Positions 33,137 through 41,923 of a stretch of DNA of 64,000 nucleotides are shown here, in pieces. Source of the DNA: OLB6 sp964525565 (GTDB lineage Bacteria; Bacteroidota; Ignavibacteria; Kapaibacteriales; Kapaibacteriaceae); NCBI GenBank assembly GCA_964525565.1, contig CAZGHI010000003.1, forward strand, positions 1 to 64,000. The letters are read 5' to 3'. A program made the translations under genes and the position numbers. The notes beneath the pieces were generated by a model that had not been told where the DNA came from, did no database searches, and saw only the letters and a list, made by a program, of their open reading frames with translations. Each line of letters starts with the position of its first letter. The first letter of the stretch is position 1.

Positions 33137-35725
33137 GTGAGAGCTATCCCCGAAATTTTTCGAAGTAGTAGAGGCATAATTCTGGGCCGGAACCCACATA
33201 AGGTTATTGCTGTTCTCTCTGCACTTTTGGTGTGTAGTGGTGTACTACATGCTCAGGTTCCAATTGGTGGAGAGGTGAACAGTTACGTTCCTGTTTTAGA
33301 GGTGATACCGTGCGACAGTGCTGTTCTTGTTGGGAATGCGGCAGGATTTAATCCGGGCGATATTGTTTTCATCATTCAAATGAAGGGCGCGCGGATACAC
33401 CAAGACAATGATTCAACATTTGGATCAATCACCGACCTTCGCAGTGCTGGTTCTTGCGAGTTTCTCTCCATATCGGCTGTTAGTGGCAACAAGATTACCT
33501 TTTCTACGCGAATAGGTAACCTGTACGACCCTGCATCGCTGGTGCAGCTTATACGGGTTCCGAGATATGCAAGTGCACGGATAACGCGACCATTAACGGC
33601 GCCGCCATGGAACGGTACAACTGGCGGTGTGGTGGTAGTGTGGGTTGATGGAGACTTGATTTTTGATGCGAACATTAACGTAGATGCCAAAGGCTTTGCC
33701 GGTGGACATGTTTCGCCCACCATCCCAGCGCTGAACCGAACGGCCTACCTGTACAATTGGCTTACTGGTAGTGCAGGTGAGAAGGGAGAGGGAGTTGCGC
33801 GGTCTGCATGGCCATATCCAATTGCCGGACGTGGACGCTTTGCCAGTGGTGGAGGTGGTGGAAACGGAACGAATGCCGGCGGCGGTGGTGGTGGAAACGG
33901 CGGTGCCGGTGGTAAAGGTGGCTGGTCGTCTGAACATAACCTTCCCGAGAACTGGGATGTAGGCGGACTTCCCGGGCAAAGTATTAGCGCTCTTGCGCCA
34001 AAAGGCCGTTACGTACTTGGTGGTGGTGGTGGTGGTGGTCAGCAGAACGACGTGAAAGGATCTGCAGGTGGAGCAGGCGGAGGTATTGTTGTTATTAAAG
34101 CACGAACGATACATGGACAAGGCTATACAATCTCCGCGCGTGGTGCATCATCGTTGAGCACGCCCGACGATGTGCAAGGCGACGGCACCGGCGGAGGCGG
34201 GGCCGGCGGAACTGTTGTTCTCGACGTTGAAGCCGTTTCATCTCGGCTAAACATTTCCGTTAATGGCGGAAACAGCGGTGATGTGCTCTCGCAGTATAAT
34301 CCACATGGTCCAGGCGGTGGAGGTGGTGGTGGCGTTATTGCACTGAGTAAATCCTTTCCAAACATATCAGTAGATGTTAAGGGTGGGGTCGCCGGACTCA
34401 ACCTTGGGCAGCACCACTCCTTTTCAAACACTACGTGGGGCGCCACTGATGGTCAGCCGGGAGTTGTTCACTACGAAGTTGTTTGGCCTGTGCCATTGAG
34501 CATTGGTTTGGACGTATGGGGCGGTGGACCCATGTGCGGAACACAAACCGTAACCATACATGCCACTCCGGGATTTGCATCGTACCGGTGGAGTAATGGC
34601 GATACGACATCTTCTATTACTGTGAACTCACCCGGTGACTATTCTGTAGTTGCTGTTGATCCAAGTGGTTGCGTGTTTAGCTCTAAGACCGTACGTGCCT
34701 TCAACAATAATCCGCGTTACAATCTTGCCGGGCATATTGACTACGGCAAGGTTGATTATAGAAAAAATTACATTCATCGGCTAACACTTGCGAATACCGA
34801 TGATGAAGATATCGTTGTTGAAAAAATATCTAATGCACCCGACATTGCTGTAATTGCACCAATATTGTTTCCCGTAACAATTCCGGCAGGAGGCTCGATC
34901 GAGATTCTCGTTCGATTGTTTACTTCGAAAGAATCTGATTACAACGATACGCTACGTGTGTACATAAGCGCCCCATGTCCTGACACCGGAATTGTAACTG
35001 TGCATGCGGAAATGAATCTCGTGCGTGCACTGTTCTCAATGCCGGATACATCGGCATACGTTGGTTCTACCGGCTTTAAAATGCCCGTGTACCTGCGGTT
35101 GGACCCGGACACACTCATCTTGCCTGCAACAAATGTGGTGATTGACGTAGAGTTTGATTCGCGTGTTTTCGCTCCTGCAAACGTTACGGTAGGCAAGATA
35201 ACAGGCGATATCATTGATGTGTTTGCCAACAGACGAAGACTGACTATAGCATTTGATTCGGTGGATCTCACCGGACCGGTGATGATGCTAACGCAGATTA
35301 TCGGGACAGTGTTGAATAGCTATGTTACGCAAACCACCTTCGATATCACCAACGTTAGGTATGTGAAGGTATTCCAAACGCCGATTACAGAAATCACGAA
35401 CGGGTTGCTGAATGTATCACCGGTATGCTACCAGCAAGGTCGGCAGATTACGATTTATGGAATGCCATCGGCTGTTATTGTTCCAAACCCGGCCTCGGAA
35501 AGTGTGCAGATTACCATTGATTTATCTGCACCGGGACTGTATGTATTAACGTTGCTCAACGAACTTGGCCAGCAGGTTGACACATTTACTTACAGCAAAG
35601 AGGGTCATGACAATGAAACGGTAACCAGTGTGGTTAATGTAGAGCGCTGGCCAAGTGGAGCGTACAGTGTGATCTTCACAACACCGCTGTTTACAACGCA
35701 GACAAACCTGATTATTGCTCGTTAA
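33137..35725 (+). CDS. Glycine-rich surface protein with T9SS type A sorting domain
   Basis: 862 residues from a GTG. The signal peptide ends at VLHAQ (about residue 40). Residues about 45-220 are a beta-rich domain (VLVGNAAGFNPGDIVFIIQMKGA) like those seen in other very large T9SS cargo. Residues about 225-430 are dominated by glycine runs, including seven Gly encoded by GGT repeats at 34019-34039. The region around 470-510 resembles an Ig-like adhesion domain (FASYRWSNGDTTSSITVNSPGDYSVVAVDPSGC), then an HYDIN-like part and a cohesin-like part (about 630-760). The C-terminus (VIVPNPASESVQITIDLSAPG ... PSGAYSVIF) is a T9SS tail. Its stop abuts the convergent kmo stop with no intervening base. 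Confidence 0.7.
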   Translation: MRAIPEIFRSSRGIILGRNPHKVIAVLSALLVCSGVLHAQVPIGGEVNSYVPVLEVIPCDSAVLVGNAAGFNPGDIVFIIQMKGARIHQDNDSTFGSITDLRSAGSCEFLSISAVSGNKITFSTRIGNLYDPASLVQLIRVPRYASARITRPLTAPPWNGTTGGVVVVWVDGDLIFDANINVDAKGFAGGHVSPTIPALNRTAYLYNWLTGSAGEKGEGVARSAWPYPIAGRGRFASGGGGGNGTNAGGGGGGNGGAGGKGGWSSEHNLPENWDVGGLPGQSISALAPKGRYVLGGGGGGGQQNDVKGSAGGAGGGIVVIKARTIHGQGYTISARGASSLSTPDDVQGDGTGGGGAGGTVVLDVEAVSSRLNISVNGGNSGDVLSQYNPHGPGGGGGGGVIALSKSFPNISVDVKGGVAGLNLGQHHSFSNTTWGATDGQPGVVHYEVVWPVPLSIGLDVWGGGPMCGTQTVTIHATPGFASYRWSNGDTTSSITVNSPGDYSVVAVDPSGCVFSSKTVRAFNNNPRYNLAGHIDYGKVDYRKNYIHRLTLANTDDEDIVVEKISNAPDIAVIAPILFPVTIPAGGSIEILVRLFTSKESDYNDTLRVYISAPCPDTGIVTVHAEMNLVRALFSMPDTSAYVGSTGFKMPVYLRLDPDTLILPATNVVIDVEFDSRVFAPANVTVGKITGDIIDVFANRRRLTIAFDSVDLTGPVMMLTQIIGTVLNSYVTQTTFDITNVRYVKVFQTPITEITNGLLNVSPVCYQQGRQITIYGMPSAVIVPNPASESVQITIDLSAPGLYVLTLLNELGQQVDTFTYSKEGHDNETVTSVVNVERWPSGAYSVIFTTPLFTTQTNLIIAR
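34019..34039 (+). repeat. GGT trinucleotide repeat (7 units)
   Basis: Seven in-frame GGT units encode a glycine run in the T9SS cargo at 33137. Such tracts change length in steps of three and would vary the linker without breaking the frame. Confidence 0.8.
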
Positions 35726-37105
35726 TTAGAGCGGCCCTATTGGTTTAAACGCTATCGGCTTTCGGGTACCAACCGTTTGCTGAAGCAGTGCCTGTACCTC
35801 GTTGGTCTCCCAATCGGTCTGTAATACCGGGTGTGACACGAGCATATCCAAAAGAACATCGTTTTCGCGAGCAACACGTCGTGCTTCGCTATATGGCACA
35901 TCAGGTGCAAATGTGACCATGGTGTACTGAGGAATGAATCTGTCAGGGAATCTTTCGTAAAGGTAGGCTTCGAGTTTTTTTCTCTGGAGAAAGTGTTTGT
36001 CCGCAACCTTATCACGCATTTCGATAAAGTTCTCTACTGCGAGATCTGCAATAGCATCGGCATCCGGCTTGCGAAACTCCTCATACAGTGGTAACGCCGT
36101 TTCCAGGTTTCCGGACGTGTATTCTAAACAGTCCATCAGGATTCTGCAATCTTCAAAGCCGCAGTTCATGCCTTGTCCGTAAAAAGGTACAATAGCATGT
36201 GCAGCATCACCGATAAGTGCCACTCTGTTCATTACCCACGGCGAGCACTTTACAGTAACCAGCGACGATTCCGGGTTTGAAAAGAAATCTGTTGTTAGCG
36301 TTGGCATCAACGGAAGTACGTCCGGGAAGTACGTATTAAAAAACGCAACTACATCATCAGGCTGCCGAAGTTGGGCAAACGATGGAGTTCCTTGATGGGC
36401 TAAAAAGAGAGTGCAAGTGAATGAACCATCGGTGTTTGGCAAAGCAATGAGCATAAAACTGTGGCGTGGCCAAATGTGTAGTGCGTTTTTCTCCATCTGG
36501 AACCCTCCGTCAGGTGACGGGGGGATGTGCAGCTCCTTATAGCTGTGCTCAAGGTATGTTTGAGAGTAGTTGAAACGATCTGCCAGTTGCATCTGCCCTC
36601 GAACTGCACTGAAGGCACCATCGGCTCCAAAAACAACGTCTGCACCGACGTGCATGTATTCGCCCGTTACAACTGAGCGGTATTGAGAACGTGCCGTAGC
36701 AAAGTCAATTCCGGTGCACTGATGGTCAAACATGATGTGTACACCGTGCTGCTCTGCCAACGTCATAAGTTTCTTGTTGAGTTCACCACGGGATACACTG
36801 TTTATCGCCTGACCACTTTTGCCATACGGCTGAAATACGGTATCACCCGTTTCTGTGTGTATCATCCGACCGTACATCGGGATAGCAATATGTTTAATAT
36901 CGTCCGCTAAGCCGGCAACTTCCAACGCACGCAATCCCCGATCGCTCATGGCAAGGTTGATAGACCGACCTGCGCTTATGGAGGCCGTTCGCATATCGGG
37001 TCGGCGCTCGAAAATCGAAACGCGATACCCCTTCTGGGCAAGCATTGTTCCGAGTAGCGAGCCTACAAGTCCGGCTCCAGCTATACATGCGGTGGGTGCT
37101 GACAT
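35726..37105 (-). CDS. kmo: Kynurenine 3-monooxygenase
   Basis: 459 residues. The FAD-binding motif is CIAGAGLVGSLLGTMLAQKGY with the acidic end of beta-2 in FERRPDMR; the second FAD motif is VALIGDAAHAIVPFYGQGMNCGFEDC. Family-specific blocks include GRSINLAMSDRGLRAL and FFSNPESSLVTVKCSPW. The enzyme hydroxylates L-kynurenine to 3-hydroxykynurenine with NADPH and O2, in tryptophan breakdown or the kynurenine route to quinolinate and NAD. KynU, KynA and HAAO genes are not in the window. The C-terminus lacks an obvious membrane anchor, as in bacterial homologues. It is the last gene of the eight-gene minus-strand operon, 11 bases after the small lipoprotein gene. Confidence 0.92.
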   Translation of the reverse strand: MSAPTACIAGAGLVGSLLGTMLAQKGYRVSIFERRPDMRTASISAGRSINLAMSDRGLRALEVAGLADDIKHIAIPMYGRMIHTETGDTVFQPYGKSGQAINSVSRGELNKKLMTLAEQHGVHIMFDHQCTGIDFATARSQYRSVVTGEYMHVGADVVFGADGAFSAVRGQMQLADRFNYSQTYLEHSYKELHIPPSPDGGFQMEKNALHIWPRHSFMLIALPNTDGSFTCTLFLAHQGTPSFAQLRQPDDVVAFFNTYFPDVLPLMPTLTTDFFSNPESSLVTVKCSPWVMNRVALIGDAAHAIVPFYGQGMNCGFEDCRILMDCLEYTSGNLETALPLYEEFRKPDADAIADLAVENFIEMRDKVADKHFLQRKKLEAYLYERFPDRFIPQYTMVTFAPDVPYSEARRVARENDVLLDMLVSHPVLQTDWETNEVQALLQQTVGTRKPIAFKPIGPL

Positions 37106-37116
37106 ACACAGTATTC

Positions 37117-37722
37117 TTAGTAGTGATTTGCGACGTTGCTGAAAACTTCGGTAAGGGGCTTGAACACAGGGTCAACAAATTCGATCTGCGAATCCGGATC
37201 AGGCTCAATGGTAATCCACTGTGTTGACGGATTTTGAATGTGGAAGCGGCCCATGGGAACACATGCCACTGTAACATCTAACCAACTACCATGTTGAGTG
37301 ACAACAATCGGAAATGGGATGCCGGGCTGTATCGGCGTTGCAACGGTTGCTTGATGCTGTTCCCAACTAACGATGCTTTCCGGGTTGGCAACGTGCAATC
37401 GGAATTGCTTGTCAAGGTGATGCGTTGAATCACTGAACGGTGTGGAGCGAAGTATTAACGTGAAGCCGGATCCGCGTAACAGTTTTGCTTCCGTATCGAA
37501 TTGTCCGTCTGTGATATTGTACGTTCGTACTGCAATTCGTGCTGGATGGCTGACGGTAATTACGTTATCTGCGACAACCTCCACTCCATGATGGTAGGTT
37601 AAGATGCGACCCTCGATAGGGTAATACGATTGCTTCTGCAAACCAAATACCCATGGGTTACATCCTTGGGTGACGGCAGCGATAACAACGATAGCCGTAA
37701 CATTAAGGAACACCTTACTCAT
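37117..37722 (-). CDS. Small putative lipoprotein of unknown function
   Basis: 201 residues. MSKVFLNVTAIVVIAAVTQGC gives a lipoprotein signal with the Cys at 21. The mature part is beta-rich (SHPARIAVRTYNITDG; FTLILRSTPFSDS; TQHGSWLDVTVACVPMGRFHI) and resembles no family I recognise. The ATG at 37722 is chosen because an AGGGGG ribosome site lies just upstream, although the frame is open to 37788. It overlaps the end of the upstream lipoprotein gene by 8 bases. Confidence 0.6.
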   Translation of the reverse strand: MSKVFLNVTAIVVIAAVTQGCNPWVFGLQKQSYYPIEGRILTYHHGVEVVADNVITVSHPARIAVRTYNITDGQFDTEAKLLRGSGFTLILRSTPFSDSTHHLDKQFRLHVANPESIVSWEQHQATVATPIQPGIPFPIVVTQHGSWLDVTVACVPMGRFHIQNPSTQWITIEPDPDSQIEFVDPVFKPLTEVFSNVANHY

Positions 37723-39142
37723 GCGGAAGCCCCCTTCCATATCGGAGATCCCGGCGGGCAAAGATCTTGTCCAACAGCGTTGCTCCAACGCCTATGTAAA
37801 AGACGCTAAAATCACTTGTTGTTCCTGCTATGCTGGTAAGGCTGTTGTTCAGCGCCGACCCCGGATTGCCGCTCAGATAGCCTGCGAGCACCTGTATGCT
37901 CATTTGTTCACCAATGGGTAGAATCATTCTGGCACCGATCTGCATGTAGGTTGACGGAGCAAAGGCGAATTCAACAAACGGGTCAACTACTAAGCGTCCG
38001 TCACCTGGATTCCAGAAATACCCGGCTCTGATTGGTATGCATCCAAGAACGTATTGGTAGGTGCCGGCGATGATAAAATTTGCGAGAGCCGTGCCAACGT
38101 AGAGTCGGTAATCAAGTATCGGAAGAGCAATGCGCGCATTTAATACCGAGGCCGCAAAACCCTTTATCGGACTCTGTGTTCTTGTGTTTGGGTCTTCACG
38201 TGAAAAGAATGAAGAGTCTGCACTGGAACCAATTAACGTAAACTCGAGCATGCCAACCTGCCAACCGCTGTGTTCGTGTTTGTTCCACTCAACATCGAGT
38301 TCGTCTTCTTGGTTGAGGAAGTCCATTAAGCCGATGCCAACACCTATGTAGGGAAAGTTCACCATGCGAGCATCACCGCCAAACAGCGAGGTTTGGCCGA
38401 AGACGTAGCCGGCCTGCAATCGAAAGTTTACACCTGCAAGCGAGCCAACGTCGGCACTGATGTTGCTATGTAGGTATGCAGAGGGAAGTGCCGTCATGTG
38501 AAAGCCGGGTGTTATGGCTATATATGGTATCTGGCGACGTATGTAAAAACGTTTGCGAATAGAGAGTGTGCCAATGCCGCGAAGCGTATTGTCGAAATCA
38601 TCATCGGGCATTATCTGTTCCCAGGCAGTGATTCCGTACGTCCAGTCGGGATCGTCGTTAAACATGTGTAGCTTCCATTCCGCCACGCCGATTCGGTACT
38701 GCTGTCCTGCGAATAACCTACCGCCTTCACTTTGGGTTGGCTGGTCAAACAACAGATTGTCAATATCAAAGAACACTCCAAACAACCCACGTTCGGTACT
38801 TGCTCCGGTTAGCTGTGAGCCAATCATGCCAACACCTTCAAACGCGGCCAGTCGGATAAAATTTGGATACTGCCGAACAGCAATGCTGTCTCTTTGCAAC
38901 ATGCTCCGGTCAATGGTTACTGTTCGGGACGATGGATAGATAACGCCGTTATTTCGATCGTTTGGTTGATTCTGTACTTCGTTAACAACGAGCGTGTCCA
39001 CTTCTGAAATCGTGTACACATCGCGTTCTTCCCTTGTAAAGGTGCCACAGGCAGTAAGTGCGGCGGCTACTGCAACACTCAATAGAATAGTGGCAATTCT
39101 GCACAATCTGCAACGATTGATAATGGGGACACACGATTTCAT
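37715..39142 (-). CDS. Outer-membrane lipoprotein with beta-barrel-like body
   Basis: 475 residues. The N-terminus MKSCVPIINRCRLCRIATILLSVAVAAALTAC is a long lipoprotein signal (lipobox ALTAC, Cys32). After a polar stretch the rest consists of amphipathic strands with many aromatic and glycine residues (YIGVGIGLMDFL; FRLQAGYVFGQTSLFGG; MQIGARMILPIGEQMSIQVLAGYL). These suggest an outer-membrane barrel or a porin-like protein. A lipid anchor plus barrel is unusual but known for some Bacteroidota proteins. The ATG forms a 4-base overlap with the FAH-family stop. Specific function unknown. Confidence 0.6.
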   Translation of the reverse strand: MKSCVPIINRCRLCRIATILLSVAVAAALTACGTFTREERDVYTISEVDTLVVNEVQNQPNDRNNGVIYPSSRTVTIDRSMLQRDSIAVRQYPNFIRLAAFEGVGMIGSQLTGASTERGLFGVFFDIDNLLFDQPTQSEGGRLFAGQQYRIGVAEWKLHMFNDDPDWTYGITAWEQIMPDDDFDNTLRGIGTLSIRKRFYIRRQIPYIAITPGFHMTALPSAYLHSNISADVGSLAGVNFRLQAGYVFGQTSLFGGDARMVNFPYIGVGIGLMDFLNQEDELDVEWNKHEHSGWQVGMLEFTLIGSSADSSFFSREDPNTRTQSPIKGFAASVLNARIALPILDYRLYVGTALANFIIAGTYQYVLGCIPIRAGYFWNPGDGRLVVDPFVEFAFAPSTYMQIGARMILPIGEQMSIQVLAGYLSGNPGSALNNSLTSIAGTTSDFSVFYIGVGATLLDKIFARRDLRYGRGLPHE

Positions 39143-39798
39143 GCAAAACTCACTTCCAGTAGTATTGTATCATCGAGAAGAGCTTCTGCTACATCGCCGG
39201 CTAAAACCTGACCTACGCCGCTTGGAGTGCCGGTAAAAATTGCATCGCCGGCTCGCAAGCCAAAAACATTTGCCAACTCCGTAATGATCCGTTCTACGGG
39301 AAATATCATAGAGGCAGTTGATATCTTCTGGCGAAGTTCGGAGTTCACGTTGAGCTGAATGGTCCATGGTCCTTTACCGGACTTACTCAGTGGAACGATC
39401 TTACTAACGGGGGCCGACCTAAACCAGCCTTTGCTCCGTGCCCATGGTTCGCCCGAGCCTTTTGCTGCCGATTGTACGTCGCGTGCTGTAAGATCAATCC
39501 CAACACCAACGCCGGCAATGCATGACCATGCGTCGTGGACTGTATGCGGCATTACGTCGGATCCGATAACAAGAACTAACTCAACCTCGTGGTGAATATT
39601 CATACTCCACGATGGCAAGGTGATCGTTGAGCCGCTCGGACAATAGGCCGTAGGCGGTTTTATGAAGACGACCGGTTCTGCATTGGGTGACGCCCCCATC
39701 TCTTCAGCATGAGCCGAATAATTCCTTCCGATACAATACAACGTTCCTACGGCAAGAGTTTTGCCTTCGAGATTCCAGTATCTACTATTGTTGAGCAC
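39139..39798 (-). CDS. Fumarylacetoacetate hydrolase (FAH) family protein
   Basis: 219 residues, close to FAHD1-type enzymes (about 220). TLYCIGRNYSAHAEEMG opens the FAH domain. HHEVELVLVIG contains the metal-binding Glu residues, GVGVGIDLTARDVQSAAKGSGEPWARSKG is the catalytic-loop block, and IFTGTPSGVGQVLAGD ends it. Members hydrolyse or decarboxylate C-C bonds of acylpyruvates, oxaloacetate or aromatic-ring-cleavage products. Presence in the same operon as kmo hints at aromatic amino acid catabolism, an inference. The frame is open to 39930, but the GTG at 39798, with GGAG upstream, gives the family N-terminus and a 14-base overlap with the PBP gene. Confidence 0.85.
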   Translation of the reverse strand: MLNNSRYWNLEGKTLAVGTLYCIGRNYSAHAEEMGASPNAEPVVFIKPPTAYCPSGSTITLPSWSMNIHHEVELVLVIGSDVMPHTVHDAWSCIAGVGVGIDLTARDVQSAAKGSGEPWARSKGWFRSAPVSKIVPLSKSGKGPWTIQLNVNSELRQKISTASMIFPVERIITELANVFGLRAGDAIFTGTPSGVGQVLAGDVAEALLDDTILLEVSFA

Positions 39799-41923
39799 CG
39801 TCTGACTCCGTTCGCGTTGGGCTAACCTCTGAAGGTGGATTGAGAATATCAGCAGGCAAGAGGGTATCGGTAGTAGCCGCTTGTAAAGGAAATACGCTCT
39901 TTTGGTAGGGTAAGCTTCTGTCCGCTGCAATTCGAGCCATTAACCGTCCCCATATCGGTGCTGCAGCTCGTCCTCCCTGACCATAGTCGTTGGTAAAGTG
40001 CACACGTCTGTCGTCGAAACCAACCCAAACGCCACACACGAGCCGAGAGGTAAACCCAATAAACCAAGCATCAGAAAAATCATTTGTTGTTCCTGTTTTT
40101 CCGCCCGCTTCTTGCTTAAAGTACTGTCGAACACGCGATCCCGTTCCGCCATCTACTACACCGCGCATCATGCTTACCATGTTGTAGGCGTGCTGTGCAG
40201 AGATTGCATCTGATACCGTAGAAGGAAGTTTGGTCTCCCACAATACGTTGCCAAACTTGTCTTCAATTTTCGTAATGGCAGCCGGTTCAACATACAGACC
40301 TTGATTCATGAACGGTATGTATGCTGCAGTGAGTTCCAGCGGACTAACTTCTACTGCGCCAAGTGCGATGGAGGGTACGTTGTACAGTGGACTCTTGATG
40401 CCAAATCTTCTGCACAAGTCTATCACTTCTGACGGTGATGTAACCTGAGTAATCAGGCGTGCAGCCACGGAGTTGGTGGAAAACTTCAATGCTTGCCGGA
40501 GCGACATTGGTCCACCATCCTTGCTGCTTCCTCGGGGTGCCCATACCTGACCATTGTCAAGAGTAATGCTGAATGGTCCGCTTTCGATAAGAGTATCCGG
40601 ACTGAGACCTGTTTCCAGAGCAGCAGCGTACACAAAGGGCTTAAAGGCAGAACCTGGCTGACGTTTGATTTGTGTGACATGGTTGAGAGAATACCGTGCA
40701 GCGGGGTCGAGTTTCATGGCTTGTGGCGAAGCACCCACCATGCCCAGAATACTTCCTGTGCGAGCATCAAGAACAACAACACCAGTTTGTATGGTTGAGG
40801 CAATACGCCGTATGCTGTCTTGAAACCGTTTGCTGCTTGAAAGCTTTCGAGCAACCGCTGCACGATCGTTCCGTGAAGCCGCTACGTACAGCGGGTGTTG
40901 TTTAATTGCTTTCTGGATAATTGATTGCAGCGCGGATTTGTTGGCAGACCACGACCACGTTCGATCGAACAATGCTTGATATTGCTGAAGATGTTCGGCT
41001 ACGGCTTCGTTGGCAAACTTTTGCACATGGGAGTTTAGTGATGTTGTAATTACGAGACCATCGCGATACAAGTCGCGTCCCTGCAAGCGCTCTTTCCAAC
41101 TACCATCCTGACCAAGTTGTTGGCGAATCATTTCAACAAAGTGGGGAGCAATACCACGATATACATCAGCAGCATCCGGCTTCAGTAATGGCTCTGTAGT
41201 TGCCAGTGCCAGTTGTTCTGCAGATAGGTATCCTTCTTCGTACATCATGGACAGGATGAGGTTGCGGCGTTCAATTCCAGCGCTGTCGTCGCGATTATAC
41301 CGTTCAGGTGCTTTAAAGAGGCCAACCAGATATGCGCTTTGTGCAGGTGTTAGCTGCATTGGCTCCTTGTTAAAGTACGTGTTTGATGCAACCCGAAGTC
41401 CATAAGCGCCGCGACCATAGTACACTGTATTGGCATACATCTCCAGAATCTCATCTTTGGTATATGTGCGCTCTATCTGCAGTGCCGTCCATGCTTCCCG
41501 TATTTTCCGAGCAAGCGTTTGTTCTTGTGTGAAGTATAGGTTTCGTGCAAGCTGTTGTGTAATCGTGCTAGCACCCTCGCGAGTGCGAAAGGCAAGAACG
41601 TTCTTAACTGCTGCCTTCACAATACGCATTACATGCACACCCCAGTGTTTTCGAAAGGCTCTGTCTTCTGTTGCAATGAGTGCATTGATGAACGAATCCG
41701 GAATACTGTCGTACGGTACGTACGTTCTGCGGGTTGTGGCAAAGTGATCCAACACAACACCGTCTGCACTGAGAACCTGTGTAGCAAGGTCCTGACGTGG
41801 ATTTTCGAGGTCCTGAAGAGTAGGCAGGCCACTGCTGAGGACAATAAATACGTACACCGTTGCTACAACACAAAGGATGCCCACAAGTGACAGCAAGATT
41901 CTCCAAACATGAAACGGTTTCAT
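39785..41923 (-). CDS. Class A penicillin-binding protein (PBP1A-like transglycosylase/transpeptidase)
   Basis: 712 residues. A short cytoplasmic tail and membrane anchor (residues about 10-30) precede a GT51 glycosyltransferase domain (about 50-225). Catalytic Glu86 lies in ATEDRAFRKHWG and GASTITQQLARNLYF follows. The transpeptidase domain (about 375-660) has all three motifs: SxxK at 425-428 (PGSAFKPF), SxN at 482-484 (FSTNS) and KTG at 609-611 (GGKTGTTNDFSDAW). The enzyme polymerises and cross-links peptidoglycan on the periplasmic side. The N-terminus overlaps the OmpA-family gene by 4 bases, so a peptidoglycan-binding OmpA protein and a peptidoglycan synthase are co-translated. Confidence 0.93.
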   Translation of the reverse strand: MKPFHVWRILLSLVGILCVVATVYVFIVLSSGLPTLQDLENPRQDLATQVLSADGVVLDHFATTRRTYVPYDSIPDSFINALIATEDRAFRKHWGVHVMRIVKAAVKNVLAFRTREGASTITQQLARNLYFTQEQTLARKIREAWTALQIERTYTKDEILEMYANTVYYGRGAYGLRVASNTYFNKEPMQLTPAQSAYLVGLFKAPERYNRDDSAGIERRNLILSMMYEEGYLSAEQLALATTEPLLKPDAADVYRGIAPHFVEMIRQQLGQDGSWKERLQGRDLYRDGLVITTSLNSHVQKFANEAVAEHLQQYQALFDRTWSWSANKSALQSIIQKAIKQHPLYVAASRNDRAAVARKLSSSKRFQDSIRRIASTIQTGVVVLDARTGSILGMVGASPQAMKLDPAARYSLNHVTQIKRQPGSAFKPFVYAAALETGLSPDTLIESGPFSITLDNGQVWAPRGSSKDGGPMSLRQALKFSTNSVAARLITQVTSPSEVIDLCRRFGIKSPLYNVPSIALGAVEVSPLELTAAYIPFMNQGLYVEPAAITKIEDKFGNVLWETKLPSTVSDAISAQHAYNMVSMMRGVVDGGTGSRVRQYFKQEAGGKTGTTNDFSDAWFIGFTSRLVCGVWVGFDDRRVHFTNDYGQGGRAAAPIWGRLMARIAADRSLPYQKSVFPLQAATTDTLLPADILNPPSEVSPTRTESDGAQQ

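Noticed and set aside
33593..34120. Threonine-rich minus-strand frame opposite the glycine-rich module
   Set aside because: The composition is the mirror of the GGT/GGC repeats on the plus strand.
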